Below, piece by piece: positions 38,171-47,860 of a stretch of 64,000 nt of DNA. Source of the stretch: Candidatus Tiddalikarchaeum anstoanum (GTDB lineage: Archaea > Nanobdellota > Nanobdellia > Tiddalikarchaeales > Tiddalikarchaeaceae); assembly GCA_902385255.1 (NCBI GenBank), contig CABMEV010000005.1:1-64000 (forward strand). Reading direction: 5' to 3'. The number at the start of each line of letters is the position of its first letter. Within the stretch, counting starts at the first letter, position 1. Made by a program: the position numbers and the translations under genes. A model generated the notes under the pieces. The model did not search any database and was not told the origin of the DNA. It worked only from the letters and a program-made list of their open reading frames with translations.

Positions 38171-38344
38171 ATGAAAAAAGAGACTCAGTTAGTTTATGAC
38201 TCATTATTTTCAATAGAGGATATTAGGCAGCTTCTTAGAGATACAGTTCCGGAACATAAACTATCAAAGGAGCAAAAAGAGTTATTGAAAAAAAAGGTTG
38301 AACTAATCAAGAAAGACTGCGACGAATTGGTGAAACTATTATGA
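38171..38344 (+). CDS. 57-aa helical protein translationally coupled to SepCysS
   Basis: Own translation MKKETQLVYDSLFSIEDIRQLLRDTVPEHKLSKEQKELLKKKVELIKKDCDELVKLL*; ATGA overlap with 38341 start; not in ORF track. Confidence 0.65.
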   Translation: MKKETQLVYDSLFSIEDIRQLLRDTVPEHKLSKEQKELLKKKVELIKKDCDELVKLL

Positions 38345-39444
38345 CTGAAACTAGGTGCTTTGAGGAAGATTATATTAACATTAATCCATTACAGACAGGT
38401 GGAAAAACCAATAGTGATACGAGAAAAAGCATTGATTCTTACATAGACGGCTACTCAGTCTGCGATTTCTGCGCAGGAAGTCTTCACAAGATTAAGAAGC
38501 CTGATTTTGAAAAATTATTAAACGAGATTAGCCAATTTCTCGGCTGCGATGAGACAATATTCACAAACGGATGCAGGGAAGCTAAGTTTGCAGTCCTAAA
38601 CAGTTTGTGCGAAAAAGGCGACACTGTATTAATTGACGAGAACAGGCATTACTCTACTGACGTTGCAGCCGAACTTGCTGGTGTGAAAAAAGAGTACGTT
38701 AAAAATAACGGCGCACCAACTTTTCATATTAATCCTGAAGATTACAGGAAAAGGATAGACGAGACTAAACCTAAACTTGTGATACTAACTCACGTTGACG
38801 GGAATTACGGGAACATCGTTGATGCCGAGAAGGTTGGGAAAATCTGCAGGGAGAAAAACGTACCCTTCTTGTTAAATACTGCTTACAGCAGCGGCAGGAT
38901 GGTTATTGATAATAAAAAGATTGGCGCGGATTTCATTGCTTGTTCTTGCCATAAGAGCTGGGGTGTTGGTGGAGGAACTCTCGGGCTTTTAGCTATTAAT
39001 AAAAAATTTGATGATAAAGTATTCAAAACCAGTGTTGATTATAAGAAGAAGATTCTGCAAATACTAGGGTGCAGTGCGAGGGGAAGCAGCACTATAGCCC
39101 TGCTTAATAGTTTTCCTTCAGTAAGAGAGCGCGTCAAGAAGTGGAATGTTGAAGTTGATAATGCAAAATGGTTCATTGATAATATGATTAGTAATGAGGG
39201 CATCCAATTATTAGGAGACTATCCTCACATGCATGATGTTATGCATTTTGAAACCCCTAAGTTTGATGAGATTGCAAATAAGCATAAGGATAAAGGATAC
39301 TTCCTGCACAAATTCTTGGACAAGAAAGGCATAACAGGGATTATTCCAGGTAGGACTAAGAGTTTCAAGATGAGCACGTACGGCTATTCAAGGAAACAGT
39401 TAGAGTACTTATACGAATCTTTTTTGGAAGCGCTTAAGTTATGA
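38341..39444 (+). CDS. pscS: Sep-tRNA:Cys-tRNA synthase (SepCysS)
   Basis: ININPLQTGGKT, YSVCDFCAG CxxC, HVDGNYGNIVD, CHKSWGVGGGTLGLL PLP-Lys region, ILGCSARG. Confidence 0.9.
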   Translation: MTETRCFEEDYININPLQTGGKTNSDTRKSIDSYIDGYSVCDFCAGSLHKIKKPDFEKLLNEISQFLGCDETIFTNGCREAKFAVLNSLCEKGDTVLIDENRHYSTDVAAELAGVKKEYVKNNGAPTFHINPEDYRKRIDETKPKLVILTHVDGNYGNIVDAEKVGKICREKNVPFLLNTAYSSGRMVIDNKKIGADFIACSCHKSWGVGGGTLGLLAINKKFDDKVFKTSVDYKKKILQILGCSARGSSTIALLNSFPSVRERVKKWNVEVDNAKWFIDNMISNEGIQLLGDYPHMHDVMHFETPKFDEIANKHKDKGYFLHKFLDKKGITGIIPGRTKSFKMSTYGYSRKQLEYLYESFLEALKL

Positions 39445-40259
39445 AACGCTGCGTTATATTAAGGTATGATGAGATTGGATTAAAAACCAAGTTTGTAAGA
39501 TATAATTTTGAAAAAATTCTGATAAAGAACATTAAGCATTTCATACCTTTGACTGATGAGGAAGTAGTTATCAAACGTTCAAGGATTCTGATATACACTG
39601 ATGATAATGAAGCTTTGGCCAGGAAGGTGAGCAAAGTTTTTGGGTTAACTAGCGCTAGCCCTGCGTTCGAGTTAACTCCTGATATTGAGCTGATTAAGGA
39701 GACTGCCCTTAAATTGTATAAGAAAGGTTCTTTCAGGATTTCAACCCAGCGAGCTGACAAGGATTTTCCTTTAAAGAGCCAAGAGTTAAACAGCGTAGTC
39801 GGTTCTTACATAGTTGAGAAGACTAATGCGAAAGTTGACTTGGAGCATTATGACACTAATATAGGCATCGAGTTATTCAACAATAAAGCATACATGTTTA
39901 ATGATATTTTCAGGGGTTTTGGAGGGCTTCCCAGCGGTTCTCAGGGCCAAGCGTTATGCATCTTGGATAGTGAGGATTCAATACTTGCAGGCTTGATGAT
40001 TATGAACAGGGGATGCAACTTATTATGTATTGGTTCCAGGAAATATTTCGACAAGTTAAAAGAGATAAATAATAGCGGACCAATCGGTTTCAAAGAGGAG
40101 TTAAACGACAGGGAAAAGTTCTTCGCGGTAGTGATGGGTAAAAAATTAGCGGATTACAAATCTTTCCCAAACGACAAGGCTAAATTTAAAGTTCCTGTTT
40201 TTTATCCTTTAGTCGGCGTTGAAACGAGTGATATTAAAAAGAAATATAACTTAGTCTAA
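39441..40259 (+). CDS. ThiI N-terminal (ferredoxin-like + THUMP) protein with degenerate PP-loop-like C-terminus
   Basis: CVILRYDEIGLKTKFVRYNFE, FRGFGGLPSGSQGQALCILDSEDSILAGLMIMNRGC (PP-loop SGG lost). Confidence 0.82.
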   Translation: MKRCVILRYDEIGLKTKFVRYNFEKILIKNIKHFIPLTDEEVVIKRSRILIYTDDNEALARKVSKVFGLTSASPAFELTPDIELIKETALKLYKKGSFRISTQRADKDFPLKSQELNSVVGSYIVEKTNAKVDLEHYDTNIGIELFNNKAYMFNDIFRGFGGLPSGSQGQALCILDSEDSILAGLMIMNRGCNLLCIGSRKYFDKLKEINNSGPIGFKEELNDREKFFAVVMGKKLADYKSFPNDKAKFKVPVFYPLVGVETSDIKKKYNLV

Positions 40260-40649
40260 ATGTTTCATTCTTAATCGTCCAAAAAGCACTGAACGTTTAA
40301 ATGATGTGTAATTTTTAGATTTAATTATATCATCCGCCTTTTTTTTAAACACATCTGACAAATCCTTTATCTTGTTTTCTATATACTCTTTTCCTTCCTC
40401 TGTTACAGTCAGTTTATCCTCGCCGTTAATAATATTATACGTTTTATAATCGGAAAGTATGTATTTTAAATAAGGTATTCTTAATCCGTCAAGTACTTCC
40501 ACTATATTTGTTAATATAATATTATTCTTTCCTAATTTTAGGATTACATCCTCCAAGCTTTTTGAATCAAAAGTTATCTTAAAATCATTCGATACTTTTT
40601 TGATTACGTAAAAAATCTTGCTGTCATCGTGAACGTATTCTTCGCTCAT
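40251..40649 (-). CDS. Small hypothetical protein, possibly wHTH
   Basis: 132-aa ORF overlapping the 3' end of polX. Confidence 0.6.
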   Translation of the reverse strand: MSEEYVHDDSKIFYVIKKVSNDFKITFDSKSLEDVILKLGKNNIILTNIVEVLDGLRIPYLKYILSDYKTYNIINGEDKLTVTEEGKEYIENKIKDLSDVFKKKADDIIKSKNYTSFKRSVLFGRLRMKHLD

Positions 40650-42331
40650 AATATCTTCGAAACCTCCTTAGTGTTTAAGATGTCTTTTTTTGTAAGCCCC
40701 GCCCTTCTTGCAATTCCAAGCCCCAGCCTGATATAGTCCAAGTGTTTTATTGCGTGGCTGTCTGTGTCTATGCAGAACGTTACCCCTCTTTTCTTGGCGC
40801 GTGAAGTCATCATGTCATTCAAGTCCATCCTGTTGAAGAATGCGTTAATCTCAAGGGGCTTGTTGTACTTCACTGCAGCCTCGAAGACTTTATCCTCGTT
40901 AAACAGTATTGGTTTTCTTCCGAATATTTCCCTGCATGTAGGATGCCCGAGCAGCGAGACTTTTTCATTCTTCAAAGCGTTAATCAATCTGTTAGTCATG
41001 TCATCAATGCTTAAGTTAAAGCTTGAGTGGACTGATGCTGTTACGAAATCAAACTTTGACAATGCATTGTTATTAACTCCTAATTTTCCATCTGGCTTGA
41101 TGTCTACTTCTGCACCGTTTATTATCTTGAACCCTGAGTAAGTGCTGTTTAAGTCATTAATCTCTTTCAGCCTTTTTGCTGCATCCTTCTCATTCATCGC
41201 GTTTGCAATCTTTAATCCGCCGAAGTGGTCGCATAATCCTATATACTCGTATTTCAGCACGTCTTTGCAGTAATTTGCTATTTCCTCTATGCTTGTTAAT
41301 CCGTCGCTGAATTTGGAGTGCACGTGCAAGTCCCCTCTTATGTCGCTCTGTTCGACTAATATTGGCAGTGCGTGCCTTATTGCCAGGTCTATCTCCCCGG
41401 TGTTCTCCCTGAGTTCAGGCGGGATGTAATCCATGCCCAGTGCTTTGTATACTTCATCTTCAGTCTTTCCTGCTATTAATTTATCATTTTTGAATAAGCC
41501 GTACTCGCTAAGTTTGAATCCCTTACTTATTGCTATCTTCCTTACTTCAACGTTGTGCTCTTTGCTTCCTGTGAAGTATTGGAGTGCGCTTCCAAACTCT
41601 GACTGTTTGACAACTCTGACGTCAACTTGGAGTCCTTTATTGGTTCTTATGCTGGATTTAGTCTCCCCTTTTGATATTACTTCTTTCACAACGCTCATTT
41701 TTGTGAACACATCCATTAATTCTTTCGGCTTCTTTGAAGTGCAGAGTATGTCTATGTCGCCTATTGTTTCTTTCATTCTCCTTATGCTTCCGGCAGCTAT
41801 TCCAGTTTCAACCAAATTGCTTTTCTTGAGTGTTGTTATTATTTCATCGCTCGTGTCTAATCCTTCGATTAAGAATGTTCTTTTCTCCTCTTTCTTCTCT
41901 AACTGTATGTGTGATAATATTTTCTGCTCCATTACTGCGCCGAGACCTTTTATGTTTCTAATCTTCTGTTTAAGCGCTGCTTCCTCCAGGTCTTTTTTGT
42001 TTTTTATTTTTAGTTCTTTGTATAGTTTGAGTATGGTTTTTGGCCCCATGCCTGGCACTGTTATTAATTCTTCAATGTTTACAGGAACTTTCTTTTTCAG
42101 CTTCTCGTAATAGTCCAGTTTTCCTGTTGTTAATAATTCGTTTATCTTTTTTGCTATGTGTATTCCTATGTTTGGGAGGCTGTCTAAGTCTTTTATTTTA
42201 GACAAGTCAGTGTCAAGGCTTGTTATTGTCAGCGCTGCTCTTCTGTAAGCGACTGGTTTGAACGGGACGTCCTGCATTTCGAGCAGTATTGCGATATTAT
42301 TGAGTATTCCTGCAACTTCAGCGTTATTCAC
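40646..42331 (-). CDS. polX: Family X DNA polymerase with C-terminal PHP domain
   Basis: HhH motifs (VPGMGPKTI), GSIRRMKETIGDIDIL, VDVRVV, PHP DLHVHSKFSDGLTSIEE; likely GTG start at 42331 (ORF open to 42436). Confidence 0.93.
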   Translation of the reverse strand: MNNAEVAGILNNIAILLEMQDVPFKPVAYRRAALTITSLDTDLSKIKDLDSLPNIGIHIAKKINELLTTGKLDYYEKLKKKVPVNIEELITVPGMGPKTILKLYKELKIKNKKDLEEAALKQKIRNIKGLGAVMEQKILSHIQLEKKEEKRTFLIEGLDTSDEIITTLKKSNLVETGIAAGSIRRMKETIGDIDILCTSKKPKELMDVFTKMSVVKEVISKGETKSSIRTNKGLQVDVRVVKQSEFGSALQYFTGSKEHNVEVRKIAISKGFKLSEYGLFKNDKLIAGKTEDEVYKALGMDYIPPELRENTGEIDLAIRHALPILVEQSDIRGDLHVHSKFSDGLTSIEEIANYCKDVLKYEYIGLCDHFGGLKIANAMNEKDAAKRLKEINDLNSTYSGFKIINGAEVDIKPDGKLGVNNNALSKFDFVTASVHSSFNLSIDDMTNRLINALKNEKVSLLGHPTCREIFGRKPILFNEDKVFEAAVKYNKPLEINAFFNRMDLNDMMTSRAKKRGVTFCIDTDSHAIKHLDYIRLGLGIARRAGLTKKDILNTKEVSKIL

Positions 42332-42367
42332 AAATTTTTTATGGTCGGTTAGAATTAATAAATAATT

Positions 42368-42781
42368 GTGGTAGACAAGTTTTGCTGTATAATTTTCAGG
42401 AATGACATGGACGGCCCTAAGTTCTTCTTGTTGCATAAGAATACTTGGTGGAGCGGCTGGGAGTTCGTGAAAGGCGATATAATCCCTGGAGACAGCGTTT
42501 CCGAGTCGGTTATTAAGTGTGTGAAGGAGTTGACTGGATTAAACGTCACCAAGATAGACAATATCCCTTTCAATTATTCTTATAATTATCTTAAGGGTGA
42601 GAAAAATGTTGACGCGAGTATTGCCTGCTTCGTAGCTAAGACCGAGGGCGCTAAGGCTAATATTAGCAAGGATTATGATTTTTACAAGTGGGGCAGTTTT
42701 GAGACTGTTATGAAATTGTTGGATTTTGAAGAGCAGAAGAAATTATTGGAGTTCATAGATAAGAAGGTATTATCTCGTTAG
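42368..42781 (+). CDS. NUDIX-like protein with degenerate catalytic box
   Basis: 137 aa; NTWWSGWEFVKGDIIPGDSVSESVIKCVKELTGLNV. Confidence 0.7.
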   Translation: MVDKFCCIIFRNDMDGPKFFLLHKNTWWSGWEFVKGDIIPGDSVSESVIKCVKELTGLNVTKIDNIPFNYSYNYLKGEKNVDASIACFVAKTEGAKANISKDYDFYKWGSFETVMKLLDFEEQKKLLEFIDKKVLSR

Positions 42782-43234
42782 TTGTATTATTCCTTTGTTG
42801 TTTTCTACTTTTGTGAATACGCCATGGAAAGATATTGGTAAGTAATTCACTCTTTCTGGGTAGTCGCATTTTAGTTTTAATGTTGTGCTGTTATCATTAT
42901 CGTTTAATACTATTCTGTAATGTGTGTATTTTTCCGGCACTAGGAATACGAACGTGTCGTCGAATTGTTCCAAGTATAATTCTTTAATGTCTAAGTAATG
43001 TTCAGGTATTTCTAATTCTGGTGTGTCTTTGAGTATTTCATTTAAGAATTTTTCAGCTTTCTTGTTAGGGTTCGCTGGCGAGTATATGTTTCCGCCTTTG
43101 AAGGAGATTACTGAGCTTTTTCTTCCTGTTTTTTCAACCCTGCTCGTCTTTACTTCAGTGACACTTTTGTCGTAATCTTCCTTTTCAACTTTGGTGTTGA
43201 ATGCGAAATAATTAGTTAATTCACCCATAACCAA
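42770..43234 (-). CDS. Hypothetical protein
   Basis: 154-aa ORF, consistent orientation with neighbours. Confidence 0.6.
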   Translation of the reverse strand: MVMGELTNYFAFNTKVEKEDYDKSVTEVKTSRVEKTGRKSSVISFKGGNIYSPANPNKKAEKFLNEILKDTPELEIPEHYLDIKELYLEQFDDTFVFLVPEKYTHYRIVLNDNDNSTTLKLKCDYPERVNYLPISFHGVFTKVENNKGIIQLTR

Positions 43235-43277
43235 GTGGGCTAAATATCTTTATTTAAAAAACTTGCTAATGTTTTTT

Positions 43278-43703
43278 TTATTCGAATATTATTGTATTTA
43301 GTCCGAATATTTTCGCTTTCGTTACTAAGTGTTCTGTTTCCAACTGTTTTGTGTATTTTTCTTTTGATAATGTGTATTCCACGTTTATTGTGAGAAGCTT
43401 ATGTTCTTTTTTTGTGAATGATACTTTGCAGAAGTCAAAGTCTGAGTATAGTGTAATATCTGACGCTGTTGACTCCACTTCGAGTTTTAGCTCGGTTTCC
43501 AGTGTTCCTAGTTTTGAGATGTTTATTATTTTCGACCCTATGCTGAATGTGTCTTCAATACTTATTGGTGTGTAGAAAATGTCGTCTAGTTCTTTCTCAG
43601 CATCGCTGTCTTTTTGTTTGTAGAATTTGTCGTAGCTTTCCTTGTCTACTTGTATTAGCGCATCTACTGGTCTTATGAAGTAAAACTCTATTGATGTATT
43701 CAT
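43278..43703 (-). CDS. Hypothetical beta-rich protein
   Basis: 141-aa ORF. Confidence 0.6.
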   Translation of the reverse strand: MNTSIEFYFIRPVDALIQVDKESYDKFYKQKDSDAEKELDDIFYTPISIEDTFSIGSKIINISKLGTLETELKLEVESTASDITLYSDFDFCKVSFTKKEHKLLTINVEYTLSKEKYTKQLETEHLVTKAKIFGLNTIIFE

Positions 43704-43749
43704 TGAATATTCTAGTTTTTTGGGGAAAAAATCTTGGTTATAAATATTG

Positions 43750-44031
43750 CTATTTTGTGAAGTAGTCTTTCAAGTCATTGTCTAATAGTTCGAATACGTC
43801 TAGCCTTAGTCCCGCGTCTATGTAAGCCCATGATATCATTAGTGCCTCGAATGCCTGAACGAGCTTTTTCTTTTCGAAGAAGTGTTTCGAGTCGCTGAAG
43901 TACGCGAATGCCAGGTCGAACAAGTCCTTGAACTCCTTCTCCTTTAACTCAGTCCTTATATTAGCAAAGACTTTCTCCATGGTAGCAGTGTGCTTGACTA
44001 TCTGCTCAGTCAATTCATCTTCAGCTTTCAT
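43750..44031 (-). CDS. DUF357-like protein
   Basis: 93 aa; YFSDSKHFFEKKKLVQAFEALMISWAYIDAGLRLDVF. Confidence 0.65.
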   Translation of the reverse strand: MKAEDELTEQIVKHTATMEKVFANIRTELKEKEFKDLFDLAFAYFSDSKHFFEKKKLVQAFEALMISWAYIDAGLRLDVFELLDNDLKDYFTK

Positions 44032-44049
44032 ATTTTTTTTATCATCTCC

Positions 44050-46412
44050 TTAATCGTTTATTGTTTGTTCGTTGTCTGTTTCGTTATATTCTTGTATTAT
44101 ATTGTCTGGGTCTGTTTTTGCTGTGATTGTGTAACTCCCTGCACTTGGGTATTCGTATTCTGCTATAATAAATATTTTTTCAATAGCAGTTAAGTTAATC
44201 ATTTTTGTGCTGTTAATTAATGTTTGTCCGCTTACGTTAAATTGCCAGTAAATGTTGCTCTGGTTATTGGTATTATTATTTTCTATTAAGAAACTGAATA
44301 CGCGATACGTATTGCCTGTGCTGTTCATAATTGACAAGTTAAACAATTTAACATTATTGCTAAGTACTTGTGTAATATTTGCTATTGTGTTGCTTGACTG
44401 TCTTGTTAAGTCCCTGTCTGTCGCGCTTGCATTTACTGTGTAATTGCCGATAGCGTTGTACTCGTGCTCTACGTATATGAATATACTTTCTGACTGGTTA
44501 AGATTAATATTTTCACTGCTGGTTGCACTATCACTGTCTCCAAAAGTAGTAGTCCATGATATGTTGTTAATCGGCGTATAATAATTAGTTATGTTAAAAT
44601 TAAACACTCGGCTGCCAAGACAACTATCGCACAAAATGCTTAAATTGCTAATACTGAAATCTTTATTCACTTGGACCAGTAAGGACTGCCAATTACTAAT
44701 ATCAAACGAATTATTCGATGATACATTCACAGTATAATCACCAATATTGTCATACTCGTGCTCGACAAAAACCCAGACATCCTCAAAACCGTCAAGGTTA
44801 ATAGTTTGTGTATTAATAATAGACTCGTTATCACCGAAACTAATATTCCAATTAAAATTATTCATAGTCTCGTTTAAATTATTAAAAACAGTGAAACTAA
44901 ACAAGTTATACTTGCTATCAGAACGAAAAATATCAGTATCCCAAACTACAACATCATGAATACTAGACATAACGCTACGATACGCATCTATTCTGGGGAA
45001 AGTCAGTTTAGACAAAGGGTCATAAACACTAACACCAGTACGCATCATAATACTACGAATATCAAAAGGAGTAAGTGAATTATTAGCCTGCTTCATCAAA
45101 GCAGCCACGCCAGCAACATGAGGAGCAGCCATAGAAGTACCAGAACAAATCATATATTCTCCAAGACATGTACAACCATAATGGCAAGTATCTATAGACC
45201 ACCTAGTCGAACTTATACTATCTCCTGGAGCAAAAATATTCAACAAACTATTACGGTTTGAGTAAGAAGTTATCAAATCACTTTTATCAGTTGCACCAAC
45301 AGACATAGCTCCCGATGCGCAAGCAGGTCTCCTAATACCATTAAGACTTCCGTTATTTCCAGAAGAAACTGAAACAAATATTCCATCATTATATGCATTA
45401 TTCACTTTCGTTACTTCACCTTCAACTGAATCACAAGTATTATTATAAATCTCGTCATTTGCATTCAAACTTGTAGAAATAATTGAAATATTATAATCAT
45501 CTTTTTTCAGAGTACACCATTCTATTCCTTTAGCAAAATCATCACTCCATACATTTCCATCAGAGTCTATAACTCTAACAACAATAATTTTAGAATTAGG
45601 TGCAACACCTTTAATAGTACCGTTCGCAGACACGATTCCTGCAACGTGAGTCCCATGACCCGTCCCATCCATTGCGTTATCATCTTCAGTATCTCCATTA
45701 GGACAGCACTCCTCACCACTGTTGCCGTAACAGAAACATTTTTGAGCAATTACTTTACCAACAAGACTAGGTATTGAACTATTCACTCCAGATCAACTAA
45801 ACAAATAACTTGGTTTTTGCCTGTAATATTAACACCATTAATATTCAAATTCCATACATCATCAGCATTTATTAGCGACACACTTCCAGCTAACTCTTCC
45901 TGCATCCTTCGCACCAGAGTAACCTTTTCCACAAAATCACTGCTTAAAATATCCAATAATCCTCTTTCTGTAACATAACCGGAAAAAGACGGGTCAAGCT
46001 CAAAAATGCGAACAACCTTAAAATTATCATAAGATAAAAAAGGCGAAATTTTGCTCTGCAATTCAGCAACTTGTGCTTTTATTGTGTTTTTATCGTTAGA
46101 AGAGTAATCAATGCTAGAACTCTTAAGAGCCACAAAAACCCTTACAGATTCCTGTTTACTTAAACTTTCAACTACTGCAAATTCTACTTTTGAAAAGTCA
46201 ATATTTGCAAATGTAGTCTTAACACATATATTATTAATTAAAGTAAAATTCTCATCGCAACTTATATTAACAAAAGTTTCATTGATAGAAATGTTCGATA
46301 AATAAGAATTATTAACAAGAGTATCATTTAAACCATAAACTTTTGATATTAATAAGATGAAACATAATGATAACACAAAAAGAATTGTTAAATATTCTAT
46401 TTTTATTATCAT
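44050..46412 (-). pseudogene. Subtilisin-family (S8) secreted protease interrupted by a -1 frameshift at the catalytic Asp (ORFs 45783..46412 and 44050..45786)
   Basis: N-terminal ORF has signal + I9-like propeptide ending ...QVICLVDLE*; second ORF carries GHGTHVAGIV and CSGTSMAAPHVAG; inserting one A after GAT at 45792 restores LVDTGVNSS. Confidence 0.85.
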
Positions 46413-46831
46413 TATTGTTCACCATAGCAATATTCTACTCTAAGGCATGACAGGTTAGGGCACATATTACTATTACCAAAAACTGCAAGCAGTTTCTGGT
46501 TGTCGGTAAAAAACATATAATATGCATATTCTGGTTCGCCACCCGAATTACAAAGACCTTGTGGATCATAAGTAAAAAAATAAGTGGCTTGTTTAACCGA
46601 ACTGCAAGAAGTATTATATCTATAATAGAAAGACACATTTTCAAGATTGTCAAACTTTCCGCCAACCCAATCACAATCGCGAGTGCTTACTTTGAATTTC
46701 TCAGTAATCCAGTTACTAGCTATATCTCTTGGATTCTTCATAAAAGAAATAATAATTAAACTAGATGCAACTAAAGTTATTACACTTATTAATATTATTA
46801 TATTCTTCTTAGTGTAAAATGTGTGTTTCAT
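46412..46831 (-). CDS. Single-TM anchored Cys-containing extracellular protein
   Basis: 139 aa; N-terminal TM IIILISVITLVASSLIIISF. Confidence 0.6.
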   Translation of the reverse strand: MKHTFYTKKNIIILISVITLVASSLIIISFMKNPRDIASNWITEKFKVSTRDCDWVGGKFDNLENVSFYYRYNTSCSSVKQATYFFTYDPQGLCNSGGEPEYAYYMFFTDNQKLLAVFGNSNMCPNLSCLRVEYCYGEQ

Positions 46832-47490
46832 TAATTTTCACCCACTCTTGTAACAAAAACTGAAAATCCATTAAAAATTCCAAATTTGTGTCTTAATAAG
46901 AATTCATTATTAAAAAGAGTTGATAAAATAGTATCTTCAAATTTATCAAAATATTCTGCTCTTGACCTATAAATCTGTCTATTTAAACCAATATTTGAAG
47001 TTAAACTTAATCTGCTTGCATCTGCTAGTCTTACTATAATAGGGGTCCAATTATTAAAACTAAGCTCATAAACAACTATTGGATCAACATCCACATAAGA
47101 TAAGTTTAATAAACATATACTATTAACACAGTGGTAACCTTCCTGACAAGTTATATTATTGCAGGAATTACTTTCAACAAAGGTTTGATTTTGCTGGGTT
47201 ACGTTAAACTCAGTGATATTCTGACAAGTACTATTAATTGACATATTTTCTTGACATGTAATATTTGAAAAAATTTGAATGTTTTCAGAATTATTAAATG
47301 TATAATTAGTTGCAAGAACAGGCTCAAATAGAGAAAATAAAATTATCATACATAGAAAAGTTACTAACTTATTATCAAATAAAGTATTAAAAAAAGTAAA
47401 GTCAATTTTAATACGCTTTGGAATCTTTATTTTAATAGTTACCATTAATGCTCTCCTCCTATTGGCACTGAACATGTATTTCCATTGCAA
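46831..47490 (-). CDS. Secreted protein with subtilase-propeptide (I9)-like C-terminus, no protease domain
   Basis: 219 aa; layout matches the first 150 aa of the neighbouring subtilase N-terminal ORF. Confidence 0.55.
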   Translation of the reverse strand: MQWKYMFSANRRRALMVTIKIKIPKRIKIDFTFFNTLFDNKLVTFLCMIILFSLFEPVLATNYTFNNSENIQIFSNITCQENMSINSTCQNITEFNVTQQNQTFVESNSCNNITCQEGYHCVNSICLLNLSYVDVDPIVVYELSFNNWTPIIVRLADASRLSLTSNIGLNRQIYRSRAEYFDKFEDTILSTLFNNEFLLRHKFGIFNGFSVFVTRVGEN

Positions 47491-47834
47491 AAAGGTGAAT
47501 ATACATTAAATTCACTGTTATTTACTGGTCCAATAATTAATTCCCACAAAGGTAAATATCTTTTATTTATTCCAATAATTGCTCCATCAGAAGCATGAAA
47601 GACCGCAATACATTCATTATCAGAAGAACAACCTAAAATTCTATGCCAATCAATACGTTCTTCTTCGGTTATAGAACATACTGTACTCCAACAAAATTGA
47701 ATTCTTTTAATTGAATTAATATCTATATATAAATAATAACCCAAAACCCCAACTAAAATTAAACAACCAAGTACTCCAATTGTAATCAACCAATTCTTAT
47801 TTTCTTTTATCAAACTGTTTTGTTTTTTGTTCAT
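47445..47834 (-). CDS. Single-TM anchored Cys-containing extracellular protein
   Basis: 129 aa; WLITIGVLGCLILVGVLGYYLY TM; paired Cys. Confidence 0.6.
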   Translation of the reverse strand: MNKKQNSLIKENKNWLITIGVLGCLILVGVLGYYLYIDINSIKRIQFCWSTVCSITEEERIDWHRILGCSSDNECIAVFHASDGAIIGINKRYLPLWELIIGPVNNSEFNVYSPFCNGNTCSVPIGGEH

Positions 47835-47860
47835 TTCTTTTTTTTCACCTCTTTTCTTCT

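Noticed and set aside
41433-42110. Plus-strand 225-aa ORF
   Set aside because: Antisense to PolX with intact catalytic motifs on the minus strand.
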